From NCBI RefSeq assembly GCF_039839785.1, contig NZ_JBDOQT010000001.1:2852001-2916000 (forward strand): a stretch of 64,000 nt of DNA, read 5' to 3'. Shown here piece after piece: positions 47,177-56,609 of this stretch (position 1 is the first letter of the stretch; every line of letters begins with the position of its first letter). The stretch comes from Pelagibius sp. CAU 1746 (GTDB taxonomy: Bacteria; Pseudomonadota; Alphaproteobacteria; Kiloniellales; Kiloniellaceae). The notes under the pieces were generated by a model, which saw only the letters and a program-made list of their open reading frames with translations, had not been told where the DNA came from and made no database searches. A program made the position numbers and the translations under genes.

Positions 47177-47730
47177 TATGACAATCCCATCTCTTTGAGC
47201 CCCGCAAGGCACTTCATCAGTGCCTTCTTCGCGTGAAACATCCTCGTCTTCACCGTGCCCTCGGGGCAGCCGACGATGTCGGCGATCTGCCCGTAGGGGA
47301 GGTCTTCGAAGAAAGCCAGATGGACCACGCTGCGGTGCGCCTCTGAGAGTTGATCAACACAGTGCCGCACCTGTTCCGCATCCTGGGCCGCGGAGAGTGT
47401 TTCTGCTGCGTTGGGAGATTCGTCCTCTGCAATCTCCGGATCCAGCTCCACGCTCTCTCCTGGCTTGCGCCGCCGGATCCGGTCGATCGCCTTGTGGTGA
47501 GCGATGCCTAGAACCCAGGTGCTCACCGAGGATCGGCCTTCAAAGCGGCTGGCGCTGCGCCAGACTTCGAACATGACCTCGTTGAGTACGTCGGAGGCAT
47601 CGAAGGAATCGTTCAATTTGGAACGAATAAAACGGTAAACCCGCCCCTCGTAGAGGCGATAGAAGGCATCCATCGCCGACTCGTCGCCGTTCGCCATTCG
47701 GCTCAGCAGCTCTCGATCGTCTTCTGTCAA
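47176..47730 (-). CDS. ECF-type RNA polymerase sigma factor
   Basis: A TTG start at 47730 with AGGGG 8 nt upstream gives 184 residues; the frame stays open to 47844, but that part overlaps the upstream gene. Region 2 is at about 18-85 (DAFYRLYEGRVYRFIRSKLN, SDVLNEVMFEVWR, STWVLGIAHHKAIDRIRRR) and region 4 at about 120-175 (FEDLPYGQIADIVGCPEGTV, KTRMFHAKKAL). Coupled to the anti-sigma gene by TAATG. Its targets probably include the operon itself. Confidence 0.93.
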   Translation of the reverse strand: MTEDDRELLSRMANGDESAMDAFYRLYEGRVYRFIRSKLNDSFDASDVLNEVMFEVWRSASRFEGRSSVSTWVLGIAHHKAIDRIRRRKPGESVELDPEIAEDESPNAAETLSAAQDAEQVRHCVDQLSEAHRSVVHLAFFEDLPYGQIADIVGCPEGTVKTRMFHAKKALMKCLAGLKEMGLS

Positions 47731-47785
47731 GAGTAGCCCCTGTGGCTGGCGGCGGCCACGGCCCCCTTGTGAGGGCGCAGGACGC

Positions 47786-48994
47786 CTAAGGTTTATGAAT
47801 CTCCCTCGCGGGACTGGTCCCGATAATAGCGCCATTAGCATCAATTGCGGTGACCATCCAGAGGTAGCGCTTGCCGCCGGGCAATTGCGCCAGGGTGAAG
47901 GCCTCCAGGCTCGCGGAAGTCCGCCCGCCGGGCACGAAGATGCCGGCCGCGGCGGGTTCGCCCGCCAGCGCCGTTCCGGCGGTCATCTGCCCAGCCGTCG
48001 CTTGGGTGTCACGGGCCGGGTCCAGCGGCTCCGCCGGGCCGGCCGGGGCGGTGAAGAAGGAAAGCTGGTAGGCATCGGCGCCGGGCAGGGCGTTCCAGGA
48101 AAAACGGGTCTGTGCGGTGAGCGGCGCGCCAGGGCGCGGCCCGGTCAGCAGGATATCGCGTCGCGCCATCGCGGGCAGGGCGCTGCGCTTGGGCGTTATG
48201 TAGTATTGCAGGGTAGGCGCGTCGAAGCCGAACTCGGGGTCGATCATCCTCAATCGCACCAGGTGGGTGCCTTCCTCACCGGTCGGCAGCGGCGGGCTGG
48301 TCAGCACTGTCCGTCCTCCCACGCCGACGCCCTGGCGCACCAGCGCGAGGGGATGGAACGCCGGAGCGCCCGCGGTGGAGGCGGCCGTGGCCACCTCCCA
48401 CTGCATCTGCAGCAGGCCGATGCCGCTGGTGTTGAGTTCGGCGACGACGCGCAGTTCGCTGCCCCTGGGCAGCACGCGGCTGCGCGTATGGTCGTCGAAG
48501 GTGAGCTCCAGGCGTTGAACCGAGAGCGCGGCCGAGCCCTCGCCGGTCGCCGCCACTTCGAACTGGCCGTCCTCGGTGCTGTTGTCGGCACTGTCCGTAA
48601 AGACGCGGCGCAGGGTCAGCGAGGCGCCTTCCTTGACGGCGCGATAGACCATTGCCTGGGGTATCTGGACGGTCTCCCGGAGACGCAAAACCTCCGAGTA
48701 GACCTCGCCCTTGGCGCTCTGGGACACCTTGCGGGGCAAGTTGCCCGCGGCGACGCCGTCGATGAACACTTGGACGGCGGATGACGAAACGATGCCCGGA
48801 TTGGGTACGTCGGGCGAGATTCGCTCCACGTTCCAGTTCACGGTGACCGCGGCCGGTCCGATGCTTGCAATCCGCGCGTTGGCCGGAGTGGCGGTAACGT
48901 CGTTGAGATACGCCTCCGCCTGCGGCAGCGCGATGGTCATGGCGGCCAGCGTGGCGGCCAGCACGGTGGGGAGTCTGAGGTTTCGGGCGCCCAT
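47786..48994 (-). CDS. Secreted paralogue B of unknown function
   Basis: The ATG at 48994 follows AAGGAA; a GTG two codons earlier is less well placed. The 402-residue protein has a signal peptide ending near ALPQAEA-Y and is otherwise beta-rich. It shares with the neighbour at 49143 the segments LNTSG-GL----QWEVATAA, FHPLALVRQ and the closing RYLW-V-A-D--GA-IG-SPAREI-KP. An Ig/FN3-like architecture is likely, but no family is recognised. It ends 56 bp before the sigma start. Confidence 0.8.
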   Translation of the reverse strand: MGARNLRLPTVLAATLAAMTIALPQAEAYLNDVTATPANARIASIGPAAVTVNWNVERISPDVPNPGIVSSSAVQVFIDGVAAGNLPRKVSQSAKGEVYSEVLRLRETVQIPQAMVYRAVKEGASLTLRRVFTDSADNSTEDGQFEVAATGEGSAALSVQRLELTFDDHTRSRVLPRGSELRVVAELNTSGIGLLQMQWEVATAASTAGAPAFHPLALVRQGVGVGGRTVLTSPPLPTGEEGTHLVRLRMIDPEFGFDAPTLQYYITPKRSALPAMARRDILLTGPRPGAPLTAQTRFSWNALPGADAYQLSFFTAPAGPAEPLDPARDTQATAGQMTAGTALAGEPAAAGIFVPGGRTSASLEAFTLAQLPGGKRYLWMVTAIDANGAIIGTSPAREIHKP

Positions 48995-49142
48995 GGTCAC
49001 ATTCCTTGGCTAACGGTTGTCCTTGCTCTCGAACGCTTTCGTGCAAGGACGACGGACGGCTTCCGGGCAGGCCGCCGCCGTTGCTCTTGCTCCCCGTTTG
49101 TCGTTGCGACGGAGGGAGTGGTTCAAAGAGCGGCGGGCGCCC

Positions 49143-50366
49143 TCAAGGCTTGTATATCTCGCGCGCCGGGCTCCTGCCGATGACCGCGCCTTCCTCGTCC
49201 AGGGCTCTGACGGACCATAGGTAGCGGCGGTCGTTGGGCAGGTGGGCCAGGGTGTGGCCTTGCAGGCGCAGCTCCGTCACGGCCGCGGGAACCACGATCC
49301 CGGTGAGAGGCCGCAGCCCCCGCAGGCTCTCGGTATCCGGTGCGCGGTCCAGCGGGACCGCCGTCACCACGTCGTTGGCCACCACGTTGCCGCCAGGGCC
49401 CGGCGGCGCGCCGAAGATCTCCAGCTTGTAGAGATGCGCCCCCGGCAAGCCCTGCCAGGCAAAGCGCGTGGTCAGAGTCAGCGGTGTGCCGAGGCTGGGT
49501 GAGGTGACCAGCATGGGCTGCGGGTCTTGGCGCTGCGGCAGCGGGCTTTCGGGCGTCACGTAGTACTGCAACTGCGGCTCGTCGAACAGCGGGTCGGGCT
49601 CGTCCAGCCGGAGCCGCACGAGGTTGTTGCCTTCGAAACGAGTGGGCAGCGGCGGGCTGGTGATGGTGACCGGGCGGCTGCCGGCGACCGGCTGACGGAC
49701 CAGGGCCAGAGGGCGGAAGACGGGCGTGCCCGCGGTCGTCGCCGCGGTGGCCACTTCCCACTGTCCGCGGATCAGGCCGGACCCCGAGGTGTTGAGCCGG
49801 GCGACGGCGCGCAGGCGCCGGTCCTTTGGCAAGACCTTGAAGCGCGAGTCGTCATCGAAGCGCAACTCCATGCGGCTGACATTCAAGGGCACCGAGCCAG
49901 GGCCGGAGGGCGTCAGCAGCGTGGTGCCGGACAAGCTGGGAGGAGGCGTGACCCCGAGGCTGTCGGTGAAGGTCCGCTGGTAGACGATCGGCACGCCGGA
50001 CTTGATGGCGCGGAAGGCCACGCCTTGCGGCACGGTGAAGGTCTCGGTGAAGATCAGGTTTTCGTTGGTGGCTGCCGGGCCCGGCGCAAAACGGGAGAGC
50101 GGGCGGTGGATGGTCGCCAGGACGGTGCCGTTGACGATGAGGGCTCCGCTCGGCGAACTGACGGTTCCGGGATTGGAAGGCGCGGAGCCGCCAAGGCGGA
50201 CCACCTGCCAGGTGACGGTCACGGTGCTGGGCCCGACGCTGGAAATCGGGATGCGGGCCTGGGTCGTGTCGACGCTCAAGATGCCGGCGAAGGCGCCGGG
50301 CGCGAGCGGCAGCACGCTTGCCGAGACGAGGAACGCGAGAGCGAGAGGGAGAAATCGAAGGTTCAT
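49143..50366 (-). CDS. Secreted paralogue A of unknown function
   Basis: A 407-residue protein with a signal peptide ending near PGAFA-G. It is a paralogue of the protein at 47786, of similar length and collinear over its whole length. SVGPSTVTVTWQVVR suggests an Ig-like first domain, and MELRFDDDSRFKVLPKD begins the best conserved central domain. It starts 10 bp after the beta-barrel gene and may be surface-exposed or periplasmic. A gap of about 148 bp separates it from paralogue B. Confidence 0.8.
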   Translation of the reverse strand: MNLRFLPLALAFLVSASVLPLAPGAFAGILSVDTTQARIPISSVGPSTVTVTWQVVRLGGSAPSNPGTVSSPSGALIVNGTVLATIHRPLSRFAPGPAATNENLIFTETFTVPQGVAFRAIKSGVPIVYQRTFTDSLGVTPPPSLSGTTLLTPSGPGSVPLNVSRMELRFDDDSRFKVLPKDRRLRAVARLNTSGSGLIRGQWEVATAATTAGTPVFRPLALVRQPVAGSRPVTITSPPLPTRFEGNNLVRLRLDEPDPLFDEPQLQYYVTPESPLPQRQDPQPMLVTSPSLGTPLTLTTRFAWQGLPGAHLYKLEIFGAPPGPGGNVVANDVVTAVPLDRAPDTESLRGLRPLTGIVVPAAVTELRLQGHTLAHLPNDRRYLWSVRALDEEGAVIGRSPAREIYKP

Positions 50367-50376
50367 CGGAGCGCTC

Positions 50377-52473
50377 TCAATAGGCCACGGGCAACGACAG
50401 ACGAAGGGATGTAAAGGCCTGGTATTGCAAGTCTTTCTCCGGATTATCGAAGTCGTCGTTGGTGTCCTGGACGTTCCCGCTCAGCGCCAGGGCCACGCCC
50501 AGCCGGTTGACGTCCGCCTGGCGCAGCGTCCACACGACCTCTCCATTCAGGCTGTTGGTGTCGGGTGTGTCGCCGTCGCCCATCCGATGGTTCAAAGAAT
50601 AATACAGGGTGGCGTCCAGGGTTTCCGGAATCACCGTGACATTTGCGCCCAAGTTCAGCAGCAGGCTCTGATTGTCGTCGCCGGTGTCCAGATCCTCGAA
50701 GTTGTCCCATTGGACACTGGGTTGGAGAGACAGCCAGTCGTCGACCATGACGTAGGCGCTGAGCGCCGTGCTGTTGTTGCGCGTGTCGCTGCTCAAGTCG
50801 ACGTGATCCTCGAAGGAGTAGATCGTGTGCGACAGGTTCCAGTTCCAGCTTTCGTAGTTCGCACCGGCGCTCAAGGTAAGGGAGCGCGTGGAGTTGTTGG
50901 CGTCGTCGTCGGGGAAATCCTGTGATCTGTCGATGCGGTCGATTTCGAAGAACGAGGCGGAGAGTCCGAAGAAGGGTTGGCCGTACCATGGCAGGGAACC
51001 GTCTTCCAGCGGCTCGACGTAGGGTGTGTAGTTGCCGTTGAAGTAGACGTTGATGTTCCGGTCGGTCGGCAGATAGTCCAGGTCGTCGACGTTGTTCACT
51101 TGGTGGTCGACCCGCAACTGCGCCGAGAACTCGTCCCAAAGGAAATCCGAGAAGACCGACGTCGTCTCCCGGTCGGGCTCGAGGTAAGGGTTGGCCAGGC
51201 TGCTGAAGAAGGTATCTACCTCGTCGCGCTGCACGCCGATCGTCCAGGTGAAGACGCTGCCGTCCAGGGTGGCGCCGCGCAGCGGCTCAAGGGAGGCCAA
51301 TACCGAATAGGCCTCGGCGTTTTCCGCGTCAAAGCCTTGGTCCTTGCCGTCGAAATCGAAGCTCGTCTGGGCATATTCGCCGCGCAGCCGCAGGGCCTCG
51401 TCGAACCACAGCGTGTCGGCGGCGATGGACCAGCCGTCGCCTTCGTTGACGGCTTCCTCCGATCCGATGCCGAAGCCGCCGTCGCCGCCCTCGCCGGTGT
51501 AGTAGGTTCCCGTCAGGACGACGTTGTCCTTCAGGGCTTCGACAGGCCGCACCGAAACCGAAACGCCTTCGACCCGCTCTTCGTCGTGGCTGATGCCCAG
51601 CACGTGCTTGGTGCCGACCATGGCCTCGGTGCGCTGCACGAAGCCGGTGACGGTGAGGCGTTCGTCTGCGAGGCCCGCCCGCAAGGAGACGCCGCGCCGG
51701 TAGAAGCCCGACATGATCAGGTTTTCGATGCCGGTGTCATGATCGCCGACCGTGAACCCGGCGAAAGAGCTCTCGCGCTCGTAGTCGCCGTCGATCCTGA
51801 ATTCGCCGAGGTCGAGGTTGCGCTCGTCGATGCCCAGTTCGAGCTGGCTGTTATAGAGATAGTTGCCCTGCGCGGTGATGCGCCAGTGGTCGTCGCCAGC
51901 CGCCGCCTCGACGTTGCCGGCACTTTCGCCGGTGACGTGCTGGGGAGGAACGTCGACGCCGTTCTCGGCGATCCGGGCGTTCACTTCGCCGGCCAGGTCG
52001 GCATTCAGCGAGAGATCGCGGATCAGATCGGAATGGCGGATCTCGAGGCTCCAGTAACCGCGCTCCAGGATGGCGCCGTCGCCGCTGCGCTCGACAAGGC
52101 GCAAGCTGTGGCTGCCGGTGGAGAGCGGTTCCGGCGGCGTGACCACCAGGCGGGGACCCTCGAGCGCGACGAAGGCGGTGACGTCGAGGTCGTCCAGCTC
52201 GACCGCCAGGCTCCGGTAGACGGCGGGATCCAGGTCTGCCGGCAGCAGGATAACGATGGGGTCGCTGCGCCCGCGGGTTTCCGAGGTCAGGGATTCAAGT
52301 TCCGGAATCCAGTCGCCCTGCGCCGCGGCCGGCGGGCTGCCGCAAAGGGACAGGGCCAGGAGGATCGTGGCCAGCCCGGTGGTGGAACAGATATAAGAAC
52401 GTCCGGCCGTCCTGCGGCCGGATAGCACTAAAGGACGCCTGGTGCCCTGCGCACCACGCTTGCTTTCCTGCAT
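50377..52473 (-). CDS. Outer-membrane beta-barrel protein
   Basis: A 698-residue protein with a long basic N-terminus, a signal helix at about 30-50 ending in PPAAAQ, and an N-terminal periplasmic region to about 200 with an Ig-like part (STGSHSLRLVERSGDGAI). A long series of alternating polar/aromatic strands follows, for example LRLRGEYAQTSFDFDG and WNWNLSHTIYSFEDH. It ends in Tyr (LRLSLPVAY), the aromatic terminal residue expected for barrel insertion. No plug or TonB box is seen. First gene of the six-gene run. The solute or partner is unknown. Confidence 0.82.
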   Translation of the reverse strand: MQESKRGAQGTRRPLVLSGRRTAGRSYICSTTGLATILLALSLCGSPPAAAQGDWIPELESLTSETRGRSDPIVILLPADLDPAVYRSLAVELDDLDVTAFVALEGPRLVVTPPEPLSTGSHSLRLVERSGDGAILERGYWSLEIRHSDLIRDLSLNADLAGEVNARIAENGVDVPPQHVTGESAGNVEAAAGDDHWRITAQGNYLYNSQLELGIDERNLDLGEFRIDGDYERESSFAGFTVGDHDTGIENLIMSGFYRRGVSLRAGLADERLTVTGFVQRTEAMVGTKHVLGISHDEERVEGVSVSVRPVEALKDNVVLTGTYYTGEGGDGGFGIGSEEAVNEGDGWSIAADTLWFDEALRLRGEYAQTSFDFDGKDQGFDAENAEAYSVLASLEPLRGATLDGSVFTWTIGVQRDEVDTFFSSLANPYLEPDRETTSVFSDFLWDEFSAQLRVDHQVNNVDDLDYLPTDRNINVYFNGNYTPYVEPLEDGSLPWYGQPFFGLSASFFEIDRIDRSQDFPDDDANNSTRSLTLSAGANYESWNWNLSHTIYSFEDHVDLSSDTRNNSTALSAYVMVDDWLSLQPSVQWDNFEDLDTGDDNQSLLLNLGANVTVIPETLDATLYYSLNHRMGDGDTPDTNSLNGEVVWTLRQADVNRLGVALALSGNVQDTNDDFDNPEKDLQYQAFTSLRLSLPVAY

Positions 52474-52504
52474 TGCCCTACCTTTCGGTCCACCCCCCGG
52501 CGAA

Positions 52505-52533
52505 CGAATTTAAGGGCGACTCTCCCACGTCAA
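52505..52533 (-). promoter_or_regulatory. Possible promoter of the six-gene surface operon
   Basis: TTGACG (complement of 52528-52533) followed on the minus strand by a T/A-rich TTAAATTC about 15 bp on lies some 35-55 bp upstream of the barrel gene. The spacing is not ideal for a housekeeping promoter. Confidence 0.25.
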
Positions 52534-52717
52534 GGGCATCCTATTATCCTGAAAGTGCCCGCGAAGGAAGAGCGAGCTTACCCCTAGTACCGAATTTCTT
52601 GCGGGCCCGGAGGGGCGGTGGCGTCTTTGGGCTGCGGAGATGATGGGTTAACCTAAGGAAATTCCAGCTTTCCGGCCGGTTGGGGCTGCCGGGGGCGGCC
52701 GCGTTGCGAGTGCTGAG

Positions 52718-53533
52718 ATGATGAAAGAACCACGGGGGAAGGGAGCGTTCCGGTTTTCGGAGGTGCCGATGGGCAGGTCCATCGGCAAGGAGCGCTACCA
52801 GAAGAAGCTGACAGACCTGCAGCTCCGGCTGCGCCAGGTCCAGCAGGCCTATCTGGCGACCGGCGACCGGGGGATCGTCGTTTTCGAGGGCTGGGATGCG
52901 GGCGGGAAGGGCGGTACGATCCGCCGGATGAGCGCGGTCATGGACCCCCGCGGTTTCAAGGTCTGGCCCATCGCCGCGCCTCGTGACGTGGATAAGGAAC
53001 GCCACTTCCTCTATCGCTTCTGGGAGAGAGTGCCGCCCCGCGGCGCCATCTCCGTCTTCGATCGCTCCTGGTACGGGCGGGTGTTGGTCGAACGCGTGGA
53101 AAACCTGGCGACAAGGTCGGAATGGCGCCGCGCCTACCGGGAAATAAACGAGTTCGAACGAATGCTGATCGATGACGGCGCCCGGATCGTCAAGCTGTTC
53201 CTGCACATCACGCCGGAAGAGCAGCTCAAGCGTTTCGAGCAACGCCTCGCCGATCCCATGAAGCGTTGGAAGCTGACCTACGAAGACTTCCGCAACCGCA
53301 AGCGCCGGCCCGACTACGAAAAGGCGGTCGAGGAGATGATCGCGCGCACCTCGACCGTGCGGGCGCCCTGGCACGTCATAGCGGCGAACGACAAGAAGTA
53401 TGCCCGGATCGAGGCCCTGAGCCTGATCGCGGAGACCCTGGCAGAGGGCGTCGACCTCGGCCCCCGGCCCATGGACGAAGAGGCCAAGGCTCTGGCAAGA
53501 GCCGTGTTCGGGAGTCTGCCCGACGGTCTATGA
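52718..53533 (+). CDS. ppk2: Polyphosphate kinase 2 family protein
   Basis: A 271-residue PPK2 protein. Walker A is GWDAGGKGGTIRR, Walker B FDRSWYGRVLVERV, and the lid segment is RRPDYEKAVEEMIARTS. PPK2 enzymes move phosphate between polyphosphate and nucleotides. All the motifs needed for activity are visible. Which nucleotide it prefers cannot be told. Its end overlaps the opposing O-antigen ligase gene by 6 bp. Confidence 0.93.
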   Translation: MMKEPRGKGAFRFSEVPMGRSIGKERYQKKLTDLQLRLRQVQQAYLATGDRGIVVFEGWDAGGKGGTIRRMSAVMDPRGFKVWPIAAPRDVDKERHFLYRFWERVPPRGAISVFDRSWYGRVLVERVENLATRSEWRRAYREINEFERMLIDDGARIVKLFLHITPEEQLKRFEQRLADPMKRWKLTYEDFRNRKRRPDYEKAVEEMIARTSTVRAPWHVIAANDKKYARIEALSLIAETLAEGVDLGPRPMDEEAKALARAVFGSLPDGL

Positions 53534-54751
53534 CGCTGGGTCTGCGGCTTCGGGACCGTTGCCGCCGCGCAGTTCTCCGGCGGCCAGGAGGGCGATGGGC
53601 AGCCAGAGGGTGATCCACTCACGCCCCAGATTCTGCAACAGGCTGCGCGAATCGAACAACGAGGCGGCGAGCCCGTAGAGCAGCAGGACCAGATAGATCG
53701 CCTGGCCGCGGCGCAGGTGCCGCACGGCGAGCCACACGGCGTAGCCGAGCAGCGCGGCCAGCAGCAGGGTGGCCGGCAGACCGCCGTAGATCTGGTTGGC
53801 GAGGAGCAGATTGTGCGGCGAACGCTGCGGCCCGTATTTTCCGGTGAACATGATGTCCGTGAGACTGCCGTAACCGAACCAGGGACGCTCGGCAATGGCC
53901 GCCAGCGCCTGTCGCCACAGCTCGAAATGCCCGCTCTGCGTTCTTTCGTAGAGTGCTGTGACGGGCCGGAGCTCCGCCAGTGCGGCGGCAAGGAGAACCG
54001 CGGCCCCCAAGGCGATGGCCACCGCCGCCACTCGACGGTTGGCCGAAACCAGGCCGATGGCCAGCGCCCCCGCCAATGACAGAAGCGGGCCGCGGCTGCC
54101 GGAAAGGACCATGAAAATCGCACAGAGCACGGCGATGCCCAGCCACAGCAGGCGCTCAGCTCTGCCGCTGGCGCGCGGCAGCAGGACGAAGACCGAAACC
54201 AACGCTACGAAGCCGTAGAGCGTCGCGCCGATGACTTCGTGCGAGGCCAGTCCGAATGCGGTCAGCCGCAGCCCCGGCGTGACCAGGCCGCTCAAGACGC
54301 CGGCGAAGAGCGCCAAGAGGCTGGCCGCGGCGGTCAGCGAGAGGCAGAAGTAGAGGCGGTATTCCAAGCGCGGCTCGCGGGCCGCCAGCAGCGCGGTGAT
54401 GGCGAAGAAGACCGCGAGAAGCGCTGCCACGCGCAACAGGTCGCCCATCTCATCCCAGTCGAAGCCGCTGCCGAAAAAGCCGGCGGCCAGGAAATAACCG
54501 ACATAGATCGCAGCCAGCCGCACCAGGTGGGATCGCCACAGCCCCCGCGCTTTCAAAGCGTAGAGATTGATGATGAAGACCGGCAGGCCCAAGAGATAGA
54601 AGAGATTACGGTGCCCGCGCGTTTCCAGCACGAAGGCGGCACAAAGCAGCAGGATATAGACCGCCGAGAGCGTCTCGATCCGCGTGACTACGCGATAGAG
54701 CTTTCTTGCGGGATTGGATCCGCTGTGGATTCCGTGTTCTCGGTTGGCCAA
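53528..54751 (-). CDS. O-antigen ligase/polymerase-like membrane protein
   Basis: A 407-residue polytopic protein with about ten helices. The central phrase MVLSGSRGPLLSLAGALAIG is the Wzy_C/WaaL signature, and a periplasmic loop precedes WFGYGSLTDIMFTGKYGPQRS, with the usual late PHNLLL motif. It joins or polymerises surface polysaccharide. The start is TTG at 54751 with a weak ribosome site and overlaps the glycosyltransferase end by 64 bp, so it may be translated by coupling. Confidence 0.85.
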   Translation of the reverse strand: MANREHGIHSGSNPARKLYRVVTRIETLSAVYILLLCAAFVLETRGHRNLFYLLGLPVFIINLYALKARGLWRSHLVRLAAIYVGYFLAAGFFGSGFDWDEMGDLLRVAALLAVFFAITALLAAREPRLEYRLYFCLSLTAAASLLALFAGVLSGLVTPGLRLTAFGLASHEVIGATLYGFVALVSVFVLLPRASGRAERLLWLGIAVLCAIFMVLSGSRGPLLSLAGALAIGLVSANRRVAAVAIALGAAVLLAAALAELRPVTALYERTQSGHFELWRQALAAIAERPWFGYGSLTDIMFTGKYGPQRSPHNLLLANQIYGGLPATLLLAALLGYAVWLAVRHLRRGQAIYLVLLLYGLAASLFDSRSLLQNLGREWITLWLPIALLAAGELRGGNGPEAADPAS

Positions 54752-55770
54752 GGATAGGACTCGGAAAGAGGCTCGGCGAAACTACGCTCCAGGATGTACT
54801 TCGCGATGCGGTGCGAGGCAAACATGGAATGGGCCGCGCGCCAACCGGCTTCGGCGACGCGGCGGCGCTCGGTGTCGTGGCGGGCGAAGTAATCCAGTTT
54901 GCCGACCAGTTCCTCCAAATCGCCGAAGAAGGCGATCTGGTCCTCGGCAAAGAGATCCTGAAACCCGGTGCTGCGCGAGACAAAGGTCAGCAGGCCGTTC
55001 CCCAGCAGTTGGCTCATGCGGTCCGAGGCGTAGAGGTAGACGTTGTCCGGCCGGCTCATGCTGAAGCCCATACGGGCATTGTTCATGGCCTCCAAAAAGG
55101 CGGCGCCGCGCAGTGGGGCGCTGCCGGGCAGGCCGCGGATGTCGGCTTTCAGTTGCGGCAGCCGCTGCAGCGCCTTCAGCAGGAACCGAACCCGCTCGTC
55201 GCTGCCGTCGCCGGTGCCGACGGCGAAGAAAAGGTCGAAGTCCTGGTCGCTGCGGGCGAAGGCACGGCCGGTGTCCACCGCCGGGTCCACCGGGTTCGGC
55301 ATGAAATATACCTTGGCGCGGCAGTCGGAGGGCACGCCGTGGATGGGGGCGGCGGAGGTTACGAAAATGGCGTCGACGGTGTCGGCGCGGCGCAGGAGCC
55401 GTGCCCGGTTGGCGGTGTCGGTCAGGGTGTCGACGTTGCGAAAGGCAATGCGTAATGCGGGGTTTTCGCGGCGCAGGGTCTCCAGGGTTGCGTTTTCGAT
55501 GGGCTCGCTATGGCCCATCAGCAGCAGGTCGGGGCGGAAGTTTCGGGCGGTCTCGATCAGTTTGCGGTTCGCGGCGCGCCGGCCGGGACCGGTGGAGAGA
55601 AAGGGCGTCGAGCCGCGCGCCACTTCGCGGTCGTTGAAGACATACAGGTTGCAGCCCAGGCGTATGAAGCCATGCAGCAGCTTGGGCATGATCATGTAGT
55701 ACTCGTTGCCCATCTCGCGGCCGAAGACGTTCCCGACGAGGAGAACTTTACGGTTAATGTAGTCGGACAT
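54688..55770 (-). CDS. Glycosyltransferase (CgeB-like, GT-B fold)
   Basis: A 360-residue protein with an N-terminal half VLLVGNVFGREMGNEYYMIM, a middle VYFMPNPVDPAVD, and a C-terminal nucleotide-sugar half MSRPDNVYLYASDRMSQLLG followed by GLLTFVSRSTGFQDLF. The layout resembles CgeB/Glyco_trans_1_2 enzymes, which add sugars to surface polysaccharides or proteins. It forms a two-gene unit with the ligase-like gene. Confidence 0.8.
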   Translation of the reverse strand: MSDYINRKVLLVGNVFGREMGNEYYMIMPKLLHGFIRLGCNLYVFNDREVARGSTPFLSTGPGRRAANRKLIETARNFRPDLLLMGHSEPIENATLETLRRENPALRIAFRNVDTLTDTANRARLLRRADTVDAIFVTSAAPIHGVPSDCRAKVYFMPNPVDPAVDTGRAFARSDQDFDLFFAVGTGDGSDERVRFLLKALQRLPQLKADIRGLPGSAPLRGAAFLEAMNNARMGFSMSRPDNVYLYASDRMSQLLGNGLLTFVSRSTGFQDLFAEDQIAFFGDLEELVGKLDYFARHDTERRRVAEAGWRAAHSMFASHRIAKYILERSFAEPLSESYPWPTENTESTADPIPQESSIA

Positions 55771-55903
55771 TAAGTGCTCTAAGGTTTCTTGTAATTCTTG
55801 AATACAAGCAATACTAGTGCCTTGGGGGGCTCGGGCAAAGGGCTTGGAGGTGGGCGCTTTGTCGTTGCCAAAGCTGAGGCGAGACCCTAGGTTTTCCGCG
55901 CAT

Positions 55904-55981
<78 letters not shown>

Positions 55982-56049
55982 CCTTCATCTTCCCGGAACT
56001 GCCGCGAGCCGATAGAGTTTCGGCGCACGACCGGCCGGAAACCGACCTC

Positions 56050-56463
56050 ATGGCGCTCGCCAAACTCGATCACGTCAACCTGCGCACCGCCCGCCTGGAC
56101 GGCATGCGCGCCTTCTATACGGAGGTGCTGGGACTGACAGAGGGGCCGCGCCCGGCTTTCGGTTTCGGAGGCGCTTGGCTGTATTGCGGTGATGTGGCGG
56201 CGGTGCACATGATCGAGGTGGCCCGCCAGCCGGCCCCTGAAGGGGAACTGCGGCTGGAACACTTCGCCTTTAGGGCGGAGGGTCTGGCGGAGTTCCTGGC
56301 GCTGTTGAGGGCGCGTGGCCAGGATATCCGCATCGCGGTGATCCCGGATTTTGGGATCATCCAGGTCAATCTTCACGACCCCGACGGCAACCACATTCAC
56401 GTCGACTTCGCCGCCGCCGAGGCCGCCGCAGTGACCGGGGAGCCGGCTCTGGCCCGGTTGTGA
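56050..56463 (+). CDS. VOC (glyoxalase-fold) family protein
   Basis: The ATG at 56050 (MALAKLDHVNLRTARLDGM) is chosen; the frame upstream runs into the tRNA. The 137-residue protein has two beta-alpha-beta-beta-beta modules. Metal-type positions His8 (LDHVNLRT), HMIEVA, HFAFRAEG and the closing DPDGNHIHVDF are the usual VOC ligands. The reaction is unknown: dioxygenase, lyase or resistance type are all possible. Confidence 0.87.
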   Translation: MALAKLDHVNLRTARLDGMRAFYTEVLGLTEGPRPAFGFGGAWLYCGDVAAVHMIEVARQPAPEGELRLEHFAFRAEGLAEFLALLRARGQDIRIAVIPDFGIIQVNLHDPDGNHIHVDFAAAEAAAVTGEPALARL

Positions 56464-56609
56464 GGGGCTTTGAGGCCATCAAAGTCGTTGCGCGGGGCCG
56501 GTCAGCGGCTATCATGCGGCGCGAATCACGAGGCGCCGGACCTTGGAACCGGGCCGAAGAAAAACGCTGATTTTCAGCACGTTGATCCTCAAAAGGTGTA
56601 GGGGCAACC

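Noticed and set aside
55789-55809. AT-rich inverted repeat CTTGT...ACAAG upstream of the glycosyltransferase
   Set aside because: Arms are only 5 bp; too weak to call an operator or terminator.
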